A stretch of DNA of 64,000 nucleotides from GCA-2683135 sp964507445 (GTDB lineage: Bacteria; Planctomycetota; GCA-002687715). This document shows positions 7,654 to 17,166 of the stretch, one piece after another. Under the pieces are notes generated by a model, which saw only the letters and a program-made list of their open reading frames with translations, made no database searches and was not told the DNA's origin. Positions within the stretch are counted from its first letter, which is position 1, and each line of letters opens with the position of its first letter. The DNA is taken from contig CAZDQF010000007.1 of the NCBI GenBank assembly GCA_964507445.1, forward strand, positions 62,001-126,000, written 5' to 3'. A program made the translations under genes and the position numbers.

Positions 7654-10600
7654 TTGCGCACACTTCTCTTGATCGCGTGCACCGCCTGCGTCGTGTGTGC
7701 CCAGGGCGACCCCGTGGAGTCCCTGCTGGCGGTGCCGCTGGAGACCCGCGAGAAGCTCCTCGACAAGGCCCTGGAAGAGAAGGCCCTCGACGGCATTCGT
7801 GACCGCATCACGGCGGGACTGAAGGACGCCGAAGCTCAGGGTGACGAGGAGTTCAAGACGGAGCTCACCAAGGCCCTGTCGGCTCAGAAGAACGCCCTCG
7901 CGGAGTTGATCGGGTTCGTTCAGCGGGCGCCGATTACGGAGGAGGCGCTCGCGGAGGAGATCCGCCGGCTGAAGGCCAAGCCCGGGGACCCGGTGGCGGA
8001 TCAAGAGGATCCGAGCAAGGTCGGTGATCTGGAGGTCCTGAGGAGCTGGCAGGGCAAGATCCAGACCGCCCTGGATGCCCGCGAGGCCGCGCTGCGGGAC
8101 GCCGAGGCCAAGGTCGCTGCGCTCAAGGCGCGAGGGGGCCCGGCGGCGGTCATCGAGCAGGCCCGTGAGGCCGTGGCCAAGACCGAAGCGGAGTGGCAGA
8201 CGGCCCTGGCCCAGGTGCAGGAGTTGGAGGCGGCCAAGAAAGAGGAGCGGGAGCTCTGGCCGGTTCGCGAGGACGCCTTCCTGAAGCTCATCCGTTTGAA
8301 GGCCAGCCAGGCGGACCTGGCGGCGGATGAGAAGGAGGCGACTCCGGAGATCCTCAAGCTGCAGGTAGAGGGAGCCGAGACGGCCCGCGATCGTGAAGAG
8401 GAAGGGGTCGCCCGGGCGCGGGAGGTGCTCAAGGCGTTCCAGGATCGGGTTGAGGCGGAAGACCGAAAGGCCCGGCAGGCCCGTGAGCGAGATCGGGGTC
8501 ACCTGGAAGAGCGGCTGAAGGCGGCCTCTCCGCATGAGAAGCCGTTCATCGAGCTTCGCATCGCAACACTCGAGAACAACGACCGCACCGCGGAGGCCCA
8601 GGGCAACGCTGCTCCCAGGTCATCCGGCGCCCTGGCGGAGGAGGCGGAAGCGCTAAGGCAGGAGCTCGAAGAGGAAGACCTGGCCTACTCCTCTGACGAG
8701 TTGAAGCGCCGCGTAGAGGAGAAGGACGACAAGCTGGCCCAGCTGCGCGTTGAAATCGCGAGGCTGGCTGCGATCCGAAAGGCAGCGCGCCAGGACCGAC
8801 GGGAGGCCATCAACCAACGTAGCGCCGATCGGCGAGACCTGGATGAGGAGGGGCTGCTCGGTGCCGCGGCAGCGGCCGGGGAGCCGACGTGGCGCCGCGA
8901 GGAATGGGGGAGCTGGTTTCAGGACTATCGGGCCTCCCTGGAGAACTGGGAGGCGGCCAACGAGAACCTCCTGTCGGCTACGGCGCCCGGTTACGACAAG
9001 CTGATCCAGGCGGAGAAGAGCCTGAGCGGAAGCGTCGACGAGCTTCGCTCCAGGCTGTTGTGGAGCCGCGAAGAGTCGCTGATATCGACGGAGACCCTGG
9101 AGGAGGCTGCCGCGGATCTGGGAGCCCTGCCCGCCTACATCTCCGACGCCGTGGGCGAGACGGTGAACGCGTGGGTGGAGGTGGCGACGGCGGAGGACAA
9201 CCGGGGGCGTCTGATGACGACCCTGGCCCTGGCCCTGGCCCTCGCGGCGTTGCTGTGGTTGATCCATCGAAAGCTGCCCTCCACCTACACCTGGCTGGAG
9301 TCCCGGGAGGGCAAGAACGCCGGGATCTGGCGGATCATCGCCACGGGCATCCGTCGGTCCGAGCTGATGTTCATGTTGGCGGCGCTGTATTGCGGCACCT
9401 GCGCGGTGTGGGATGTGTGGCCCTGGGAGACCGGCGCGGTGGCGGTGCTGTTCCTGGGCCCCTTCTGCTATCGGTTCGTGCGGGTCCTCCTGGACGTCCT
9501 GTTCCACCCCACTGATCCGGACGACCGGCTCATCGACGTGGAGAACTCCCTGGCCAAGGTGCTGCACCGGGCCGGCCGGTGGCTGCTGCTGGTCTCGGCC
9601 TTGTTCGTCGGTGTCGGCGCCGTCATGGAGTCCGGTGGCTACGGGGAGCGCAATCCCGGCTTCCTGCAGTTCTGGTGGTTCATCTACACCACCGTGTTCT
9701 CGGTGATCCTGCTCATCGGTGTCTGCCGACCGGCCGTGTTCTCGCAGATGATCAGGGGAGAGGGGCGGGTCGCCACGTCGGCCAAGACCCTCGTGCTGGT
9801 GCTCTATCCGCTGGTCGTGGCCTCGGCCCTGTTCCTCCTGGTGATCAACGCGCTGCGATACCACGTGGCCGTGGACTACTTCAGCGTGCGCCTCGCGTCC
9901 TCCGTCGGGGTCGTGGCGGCGGCGGTGCTGTTGTATCGCGCGCTCCTGCGCCGGATGCTCCCGAATCGGGACTGGTCCCGAAGCGTGCGCTCGGAGGACT
10001 TCGACGACGAGCAGCAGTTCCTGGCGGAGGGTCGTCGCTGGTTCTGGGACATGATGGGTCGCTCCGTCATCCGCCTGCTGGTGCTGGTCCCCGCCATACT
10101 GGTCATGGCCAACACCTGGGGCGACATGAACTGGGGTTTCCTTCACGCCCCCATGTCGGGTGGTGATGACGGCCTGTCGCTGTCCGGGCTCTTCCTGGGA
10201 CTCGTGGCCATCTACGCCACCGTCGCCCTGGTCAAGCACTACCGACGCTGGTTGCTGTTCGTCATCCTGCCGGGCACCAAGCTCGATCAGGGGCTGTCCT
10301 ACGCGGTCATGACCCTCACCTCCTACGGAGTGGTCACCGTCGGCGTCGTGATCGTGCTGAACCTGCTGCGCGTCCAGGGGGACCAGATCGCCTACGTCGT
10401 CTCCGCGCTCATGCTCGGTATCGGCTTCGGCTTGAAGGACCTGGTGACCAACTTCATCTCGGGGATCATGCTGCTGGTGGAGCGTCCGCTGAAGGTCGGG
10501 GATCAGGTGGTCATCGGGGACCAGATGGGCACGGTGGAGAAGATCAACCTGCGCTCCACCACCATCATGACCTTCGACAACGTGGGGGTGGTGGTGCCCA

Positions 10601-11127
10601 ACGGTGATCTGGTGACGGGCACGCTCATCAATCGGTCATCCGGCACGCCTCTGTTGCGGACGACCATTCCGGTGGGCGTGGGATACGATTCGGACCCGAG
10701 AGAGGTCATGGAGATCATCCAGGGATGCCTGGACGATCACGGCCTCGTGCTCAACAAGCCCGGGCCGTCCATCTACTTCGTGGGATTCGGCGCGGACAGC
10801 CTCGACTTCAGCGTCCGGTTCTGGGCTCGCATGAGCGACAACCGCATGCAGATCGCCGGAGACTTGCGCGCTGCGTTCCTGGCGCGGTTCCGTGACGCCG
10901 GCATCGAGATCCCGTTCCCGCAGCGTGACCTGCACCTGCGCAGCGCCGATCCGGAGGCGGTGATCCGGACCACCGCAGTCGCTCCTCCAACTCCTCCGGT
11001 CCGCAAGGTCACCCGGACCGACCCCGCCGTGGGGCTGCCCGAGCAGCCGTCCGACGAGGACGCGCAGCGGGACGCCGCTCACGACACGGACGAGGCGGAA
11101 AATGCGGAGGAGCGGTCCGGATCATGA
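7654..11127 (+). CDS. Large MscS/MscK-type mechanosensitive channel
   Basis: The predicted protein has 1157 residues from a TTG preceded by a strong Shine-Dalgarno (AAAGGAGGGG). A short signal peptide (RTLLLIACTACVVCAQ) leads into about 450 residues of Glu/Lys/Ala-rich predicted coiled coil, presumably periplasmic. Several membrane helices run from about residue 515. The MscS core is clear: YVVSALMLGIGFGLKDLVTN near residue 912 (pore helix TM3) followed by the beta domain (VERPLKVGDQVVIGDQMGTV, then VVVPNGDLV). The C-terminus is charged. This is the MscK/KefA-like architecture, much larger than MscS (about 290 residues). It would release solutes on hypo-osmotic shock. It overlaps tadA by four bases. 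Confidence 0.9.
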   Translation: MRTLLLIACTACVVCAQGDPVESLLAVPLETREKLLDKALEEKALDGIRDRITAGLKDAEAQGDEEFKTELTKALSAQKNALAELIGFVQRAPITEEALAEEIRRLKAKPGDPVADQEDPSKVGDLEVLRSWQGKIQTALDAREAALRDAEAKVAALKARGGPAAVIEQAREAVAKTEAEWQTALAQVQELEAAKKEERELWPVREDAFLKLIRLKASQADLAADEKEATPEILKLQVEGAETARDREEEGVARAREVLKAFQDRVEAEDRKARQARERDRGHLEERLKAASPHEKPFIELRIATLENNDRTAEAQGNAAPRSSGALAEEAEALRQELEEEDLAYSSDELKRRVEEKDDKLAQLRVEIARLAAIRKAARQDRREAINQRSADRRDLDEEGLLGAAAAAGEPTWRREEWGSWFQDYRASLENWEAANENLLSATAPGYDKLIQAEKSLSGSVDELRSRLLWSREESLISTETLEEAAADLGALPAYISDAVGETVNAWVEVATAEDNRGRLMTTLALALALAALLWLIHRKLPSTYTWLESREGKNAGIWRIIATGIRRSELMFMLAALYCGTCAVWDVWPWETGAVAVLFLGPFCYRFVRVLLDVLFHPTDPDDRLIDVENSLAKVLHRAGRWLLLVSALFVGVGAVMESGGYGERNPGFLQFWWFIYTTVFSVILLIGVCRPAVFSQMIRGEGRVATSAKTLVLVLYPLVVASALFLLVINALRYHVAVDYFSVRLASSVGVVAAAVLLYRALLRRMLPNRDWSRSVRSEDFDDEQQFLAEGRRWFWDMMGRSVIRLLVLVPAILVMANTWGDMNWGFLHAPMSGGDDGLSLSGLFLGLVAIYATVALVKHYRRWLLFVILPGTKLDQGLSYAVMTLTSYGVVTVGVVIVLNLLRVQGDQIAYVVSALMLGIGFGLKDLVTNFISGIMLLVERPLKVGDQVVIGDQMGTVEKINLRSTTIMTFDNVGVVVPNGDLVTGTLINRSSGTPLLRTTIPVGVGYDSDPREVMEIIQGCLDDHGLVLNKPGPSIYFVGFGADSLDFSVRFWARMSDNRMQIAGDLRAAFLARFRDAGIEIPFPQRDLHLRSADPEAVIRTTAVAPPTPPVRKVTRTDPAVGLPEQPSDEDAQRDAAHDTDEAENAEERSGS

Positions 11128-11624
11128 ACGACGACGAACATTTCATGAGGCAGGCCCTCCGGGAGGCGGCGGAGGCGGCGGAGCACGGAGAGGTGCCCGT
11201 GGGGGCGGTGGTGGTCCATCAGGGGCGCGTCATCGGCCGTGGTCACAACCAGCGGGAGACCCTGCACGACCCCACGGCCCACGCGGAGATGATCGCCATC
11301 ACGGCGGCGGCGGCTCACCTGGAGAGCTGGAGGCTGGAGGGTTGCACCCTGTACGTGACCCTGGAGCCTTGCGCCATGTGCGCCGGAGCCATCGTCCTGG
11401 CCCGCGTGGACCGGTTGGTTTGCGGTGCCCCGGACCCCAAGGCCGGGGCCTGTGGCTCGGTGCTGGACGTGGTCCGGGAGCCGCGGCTGAACCACCGGGT
11501 GGAGCCCGAGATGGGCCTGATGGCGCTGGAGTGCGGGGAAATCCTGCGGCAGTTCTTCCGCCGCCGGCGCCGACGTGAGGATGGGAACGGAGTGCCCGTT
11601 GACGTACCCTCGGCCGATTCATAG
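11124..11624 (+). CDS. tadA: tRNA-specific adenosine deaminase
   Basis: The predicted protein has 166 residues and matches TadA, which converts A34 to inosine in tRNA-Arg(ACG). The zinc/catalytic motif HAEM is near residue 54 and the second zinc motif PCAMC follows about 30 residues later. VPVGAVVV and TLEPCAMCAGAIVLARVDR are typical of the family. The ATG overlaps the end of the channel gene. It lies directly upstream of two tRNA-Ser genes; TadA is not known to act on them. Confidence 0.93.
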   Translation: MNDDEHFMRQALREAAEAAEHGEVPVGAVVVHQGRVIGRGHNQRETLHDPTAHAEMIAITAAAAHLESWRLEGCTLYVTLEPCAMCAGAIVLARVDRLVCGAPDPKAGACGSVLDVVREPRLNHRVEPEMGLMALECGEILRQFFRRRRRREDGNGVPVDVPSADS

Positions 11625-11638
11625 ACTTCCGCTCCTTC

Positions 11639-11729
11639 GGTGAGGTGCCGGAGCTGGTCGAACGGGCCGGTTTCGAAAACCGGTGTGCCCGCAAGGGTAC
11701 CTAGGGTTCGAATCCCTACCTCACCGCCA
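11639..11729 (+). tRNA. tRNA-Ser(CGA)
   Basis: The acceptor arms GGTGAGG (11639-11645) and CCTCACC (11719-11725) pair fully, followed by discriminator G and an encoded CCA (11727-11729). The anticodon stem is CCGGT/ACCGG around the loop TTCGAAA, giving anticodon CGA, which reads UCG. A long variable arm (class II) and the T-loop GGTTCGAATCC are present. Length is 91 nt including CCA. Confidence 0.97.
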
Positions 11730-11767
11730 TACAAGCTTCGTCCGGGGCGGAGTGAGCAGAGATACCC

Positions 11768-11858
<91 letters not shown>

Positions 11859-11863
11859 TTTGC

Positions 11864-11905
11864 GCGGGCCCCCAGCCTCGAACGGCAGGGGGCCCGCTTT
11901 TTCTT
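11864..11905 (+). terminator. Rho-independent terminator after the tRNA-Ser pair
   Basis: GCGGGCCCCC (11864-11873) pairs perfectly with GGGGGCCCGC (11888-11897), and TTTTTCTTGT follows. The ten-pair GC stem with T-run is a strong terminator, seven bases after the second tRNA. Confidence 0.95.
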
Positions 11906-11921
11906 GTCTGCAGGCGGCGCC

Positions 11922-12941
11922 CTACCAGGCGATGGCCGCCAGCTGCCCACCGGTGACGCAGAACCCCTGGATGCTGGCATCGTCCACCGCCGCCTGCACG
12001 CCGACAGCGGCGCCCACGAGGCTCACGTCGTTGGGGATCGTCACCGGAAACGAGGCCACACCGTTGGCGGCGACCGGGCCCTGCAGGAGAGGATTGGCTC
12101 CCGCCGCAGCCAGGGCCGCGAAGGAAGGCAGGTCGAGCCACAACGGGCAACCGTTGGGAAGGATCGTCGGCACGCCGCTGCTGATGCCTGAGGAGATGAA
12201 CACGTAGGCCATCTGCCCCGCCGTGGCGTTGCCGATGTCCAGGGTCAGGCTGGTGCCCAGGGCCGGCGGCGCGGAGGGCGTGAGCGTCGGCGTCGATCCG
12301 GTGGAGGCGGAAGCGCAGCCGTACCCGACCGGTGCCCAGATCGCGGACTGGCCCGGCGGGTTGCAGTTGGTCGAACGGAACCGGAGCTTGAAGCGGACGG
12401 CGACGCTGAGGGCGCCCCATCCGCCCCCCGTGTTGACGCTCGAGGTGACCACGTCCGGGCCGCCGGGGTCCTCGCCGAGCCACTCGGGGCCGGGGAACGG
12501 AGCCACGGAGAAGATCACCCACACCAGCTGGGAGGACGCGAAGGGGGTGGGGGGGAACTGGAACCCCTTCCACCCCGACCCCAGGACACCCAGGCCACCG
12601 CCGCTGGAGAATGAGCCAACGGAACCGGACGCGGTCACGGAGCCGGAAGGCAGCCCGGTCACCGGGTCGGCGGTCTCCAGGCGCAGCGTCCCCTGGGTGG
12701 GGCTGATGGGGATGACGCCGCCACCGCCTCCGCCGCCGTTGGTCAGGTAGACCTGCACGCGGTCGGCGATGAAGGGTGCGCTGCCGGGCACCTGGTAGAG
12801 GATCCCGATCTCCGTGCCTGCTACCACCTGGACGCCCACGGACTGGTTGCTCTGATAGTTGTATCCGTGGCAGGTGGTGACCTGTGCGTTCAGCACGGTG
12901 GTGACGCTGAAGGCCGCAAGCAGCAGTCTTAACTGTGTCAT
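11922..12941 (-). CDS. Secreted protein with planctomycete-type C-terminal module
   Basis: The predicted protein has 339 residues from an ATG at 12941 with a Shine-Dalgarno GGAG seven bases upstream. The signal peptide is MTQLRLLLAAFSVTTVLNAQ. A Gly-rich middle region is followed by a C-terminal module starting GYGCASASTGSTPTLTPSAP and ending with FPVTIPNDVSLVGAAVGVQA. I associate that layout (short-strand domain, L-D-L segment, VTIPNDxxLVG, final hydrophobic strand) with abundant surface proteins of Planctomycetota. The attribution is from memory of the family. The function is unknown. An alternative start at 12974 would add 11 residues but weaken the signal peptide. Confidence 0.7.
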   Translation of the reverse strand: MTQLRLLLAAFSVTTVLNAQVTTCHGYNYQSNQSVGVQVVAGTEIGILYQVPGSAPFIADRVQVYLTNGGGGGGGVIPISPTQGTLRLETADPVTGLPSGSVTASGSVGSFSSGGGLGVLGSGWKGFQFPPTPFASSQLVWVIFSVAPFPGPEWLGEDPGGPDVVTSSVNTGGGWGALSVAVRFKLRFRSTNCNPPGQSAIWAPVGYGCASASTGSTPTLTPSAPPALGTSLTLDIGNATAGQMAYVFISSGISSGVPTILPNGCPLWLDLPSFAALAAAGANPLLQGPVAANGVASFPVTIPNDVSLVGAAVGVQAAVDDASIQGFCVTGGQLAAIAW

Positions 12942-12971
12942 CGAGGTGCTCCAGGACTGAGTGATGCTCCC

Positions 12972-13003
12972 CATTCTATCCGAAAGAACGGCTCCTTCGG
13001 ATA
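12972..13003 (-). promoter_or_regulatory. Inverted repeat overlapping a -10 element (candidate operator)
   Basis: TATCCGAA (12977-12984) and TTCGGATA (12996-13003) form a perfect 8-bp inverted repeat with an 11-base spacer. On the minus strand it runs directly into TAGAAT (12973-12978), a good -10 for the secreted-protein gene, although no good -35 is seen. The position is ideal for a repressor and could also affect the divergent gene at 13067. Confidence 0.45.
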
Positions 13004-13066
13004 TTCTGCCGGGGATTCTGTATCCCCGTGAGCGACGGCGAGGTCGAAACGCAACGAGGTTTTCTG

Positions 13067-14074
13067 ATGGCGCATTCCACATTGGTGACCGTGGTGGATC
13101 GGCGGCGGTGCCGTGATCTGGCCAGCCGTCTGCCGACGATCGACATCCGAGCCTCCCATTTTGCGCCGGCGCCCCAGAACCCCGACGCGGCGGTCCGGCT
13201 GACCGAGTTCCACCTGGCATGGATCGGGATCTGCCAGCGCACCGGTCCCTTGCAGGGAGTGGTGGACGGCGTCGCCTACCGCGGCAGCGACTACCTGGCT
13301 CATCGGCTTCGTGTGCGGTTGGACGAGGACCCGGGCCGGTTCGCGGCCCGTCGATTGGCCGACGTGGGCGCGGATGACCTGAGGGCCTGGCTCTCCGACG
13401 ACGGCGACCCGGCTTCCAGCACGGTCGATCGCGTGGACGAGCGGGTGGGGTTGCTCAATGACATGGGGCAGGTCCTGCTGGAGGGCTACGACGGCTCCGC
13501 CGCCGCCTTGCTGGCGGCCTCCAAGGGACGCCTCGAGGGGCGCTCCGGGTTGTACGAGCGGCTGTCCCGGATGCGCGCTTACCGGGACCCGGTGCGCAAG
13601 AAGAGCGGCTTGTTGATCCAGGTGCTGCGGCACAGCGGCGTCTTCGAGCCCGTGGACCCCGAGGCCCTGGGCATCGCCGCGGACTACCACGTGCTGCGGG
13701 TGCTGCTGCGCACCGGGGCGCTCCAGCTGAAGGGGGACCGTGGGCGTGAGCTGCGCCAGGGCGCCGAGATGACGGAGTCGGAGGACACGCGGATCAGGGC
13801 CAAGGCCCTGGAGGCGGGGCGCGTCATGTCAGAGGTCGTGGGCGTGCAGTCCCTGGATCCGTTGCTCTGGATGATCGGACGGAACTGCTGCGCTCCGGAT
13901 CACCCTCCGGTCTGCACCCTCGGTCCCTGCACCCTCGCCGCGGACTGCTCGCTCCTGGGCTCCACCAACCTGTCCTGTTCCCAGGTGTGCCCGTTCGACG
14001 GCAGCTGCGCGGGGAGCCAGAATCCGGAGGCGGCGGGGTTCCGGGAGCCCTGGCTGGACACGGACCTTTATTGA
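13067..14074 (+). CDS. Probable divergent HhH/Fe-S DNA glycosylase-fold protein
   Basis: The predicted protein has 335 residues; the ATG at 13067 follows GAGG at seven bases (a GTG at 13028 is possible). No family was recognised outright, but two segments match endonuclease III logic. GIAADYHVLRVLLRTGAL resembles the VDTHVxRVxxRxG stretch with the catalytic Asp. The following LLWMIGRNCC leads into Cys spacing C-x7-C-x4-C-x5-C, a loosened version of C-x6-C-x2-C-x5-C. A further Cys-rich tail ends CPFDGSC. The canonical LPGVGxxTA hairpin is not visible; RKKSGLLIQVLRHSG occupies that region. Nucleic-acid glycosylase or lyase activity is therefore only inferred. Confidence 0.5.
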   Translation: MAHSTLVTVVDRRRCRDLASRLPTIDIRASHFAPAPQNPDAAVRLTEFHLAWIGICQRTGPLQGVVDGVAYRGSDYLAHRLRVRLDEDPGRFAARRLADVGADDLRAWLSDDGDPASSTVDRVDERVGLLNDMGQVLLEGYDGSAAALLAASKGRLEGRSGLYERLSRMRAYRDPVRKKSGLLIQVLRHSGVFEPVDPEALGIAADYHVLRVLLRTGALQLKGDRGRELRQGAEMTESEDTRIRAKALEAGRVMSEVVGVQSLDPLLWMIGRNCCAPDHPPVCTLGPCTLAADCSLLGSTNLSCSQVCPFDGSCAGSQNPEAAGFREPWLDTDLY

Positions 14075-14131
14075 ATCCGTCCCGTGACCTACCATGTCCT
14101 GCTCCCGGTCCGGCGTCGAATCGTCGGGGAT

Positions 14132-14272
14132 CCGGGGGGGGGAGCCACTCCTCGATCGTGTCCCATGCAACGGACACTCACGAACCAGGTCAGGCGGGGA
14201 ACCGAGCAGCCTTAAGTGGTGCTGGCCGTGTGTCGTGGAATCGCATGACCGGGGAGTGGCTCCTTCCCCCGG
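14132..14272 (+). ncRNA. ffs: Signal recognition particle RNA, small bacterial type
   Basis: The signature of SRP RNA domain IV is present at about 14185-14215: CCAGGTCAGGCGGGGAACCG followed by AGCAGCC, with a GGAA tetraloop closed by GG/CC. The ends form a long terminal helix: GGAGCCACTCC (14141-14151) pairs perfectly with GGAGTGGCTCC (14252-14262), and the flanking G-run pairs with CCCCC at 14266-14270. There is no Alu domain. At about 140 nt it is longer than the E. coli 4.5S RNA (114 nt). It lies directly upstream of dnaX, a common neighbour of ffs in bacteria. Exact ends are approximate. Confidence 0.9.
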
Positions 14273-14327
14273 TGGGCTTCGACGTCCGGCGCGGCGTCGT
14301 CTCGCTGCAAAGAGGGAAGCGGAGCGC

Positions 14328-16043
<1,716 letters not shown>

Positions 16044-16057
16044 GAGAAAGAGAGACC

Positions 16058-16378
16058 ATGGCCAAGGGATTCGATCCGAACGCCCTGTTCACGCAGGCGC
16101 GCAAGATGAAGGAAGACATGGGTCGTGTGCAGGACGACCTGAAGAACCGCATGGTCGAGGGCCAGGCGCCTGAGGGGCTCGTGACCGTGGTGGCCAACGG
16201 ACTGCAGGAGGTCGAGGCGGTCCGGATCAAGCCCGCTGCGGTGGACCCGGATGATCTGGAAGAGCTCGAGGACCTGATCCTGGTGGCGGTGCGGGCCGCG
16301 CTGGAGAAGGCGAAGGCCCTCCACGAGGAGGAGATGTCCAAGATCACCGGCGGCATGGACCTCCCCGGTCTGTTCTGA
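16058..16378 (+). CDS. ybaB: YbaB/EbfC nucleoid-associated protein
   Basis: The predicted protein has 106 residues, the normal YbaB length, starting 14 bases after the dnaX stop with AGAGAAAGAGAG upstream. KGFDPNALFTQARKMKEDMG and the C-terminal MSKITGGMDLPGLF match the family ending (xxxTGGxxxPGLF). YbaB proteins are DNA-binding dimers often encoded between dnaX and recR. Confidence 0.92.
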   Translation: MAKGFDPNALFTQARKMKEDMGRVQDDLKNRMVEGQAPEGLVTVVANGLQEVEAVRIKPAAVDPDDLEELEDLILVAVRAALEKAKALHEEEMSKITGGMDLPGLF

Positions 16379-16548
16379 TCGCTCGCATCCAACGCTTCCT
16401 GAGACTGGCGTAGAAATCAACAGCAAGATTCGTGCCTGATCCGGCCATGCGGACTTCCCCGGTCTGTCCCATGGGTTAGATTGGGAATACAAACCCTGCT
16501 TTGGCACGGCCTTCTGCCTTGCCGAGAGTCATTGGCAGGGTGTTTGCG

Positions 16549-17163
16549 ATGGCTGATTATCCTGAGTCTCTCCAGCAACTGATCGAGGAACTGGGCCAGC
16601 TCCCCGGCATCGGGGAGCGGGGCGCGGAGCGCCTCGGAGTGTTCCTCCTGAAGGCCGAGTCGGCGGACGCCCTACGTCTCGCCGAGGCGATCCGGACCGT
16701 GAAGGAGACCCTGCATCCGTGCCGGGCCTGCTTCAACTTCTCGGAGGAGCCCCTCTGCCCAATCTGCGCTGACGAAGGCCGGGATCGCAGCACGGTCATG
16801 GTGGTGGAGAGCCCCAAGGACCTGGTCTCGTTCGAGCGTATGGGGCGTTACAAGGGGCTGTATCACGTGCTCCTGGGGCACCTCTCTCCTCACGAAGGGA
16901 CCGCGCTCCGACACCTCACCGCGGACCGGCTCATGGAGCGGGTGCGGGCCGGCGGCATCGAGGAGGTCATCCTCGCCACCAACCCCGACGCCGACGGAGA
17001 CGGCACGGCCCTGGCCCTGACCCGGCGGCTAAGCGGCTGCGGTGTCCGGCTCACGAGGCTGGCCCGCGGGCTCCCCAGCGGCTTCCAGATCGAGTTCGTG
17101 GGCACCGAGGTGCTGGCGGACGCCCTCGAGGAGCGTCGCGCGGCGACGCAGGAGGAAGCCTGA
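16549..17163 (+). CDS. recR: Recombination protein RecR
   Basis: The predicted protein has 204 residues. The ATG at 16549 (MADYPESLQQL) gives the usual RecR start and follows GGCAGGGTG. An HhH motif (GQLPGIGERGAERL), a four-Cys zinc finger (CRACFNFSEEPLCPIC) and the Toprim Asp motif ATNPDADGDG are in the standard order. RecR acts with RecF/RecO in gap repair. The 170-base gap from ybaB may contain a separate promoter; no convincing one was found. Confidence 0.95.
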   Translation: MADYPESLQQLIEELGQLPGIGERGAERLGVFLLKAESADALRLAEAIRTVKETLHPCRACFNFSEEPLCPICADEGRDRSTVMVVESPKDLVSFERMGRYKGLYHVLLGHLSPHEGTALRHLTADRLMERVRAGGIEEVILATNPDADGDGTALALTRRLSGCGVRLTRLARGLPSGFQIEFVGTEVLADALEERRAATQEEA

Positions 17164-17166
17164 GCC

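Noticed and set aside
8653..10239. 528-codon minus-strand open frame within the MscS-type gene
   Set aside because: Antisense shadow of a clear membrane-channel gene; composition is His/Gln/Gly/Arg-rich with no motif.
16503..16518. TGGCACG followed by TGC upstream of recR as a sigma-54 promoter
   Set aside because: The -24 block is perfect, but the distance from GG to GC is 11 instead of 10 bases, which sigma-54 tolerates poorly.
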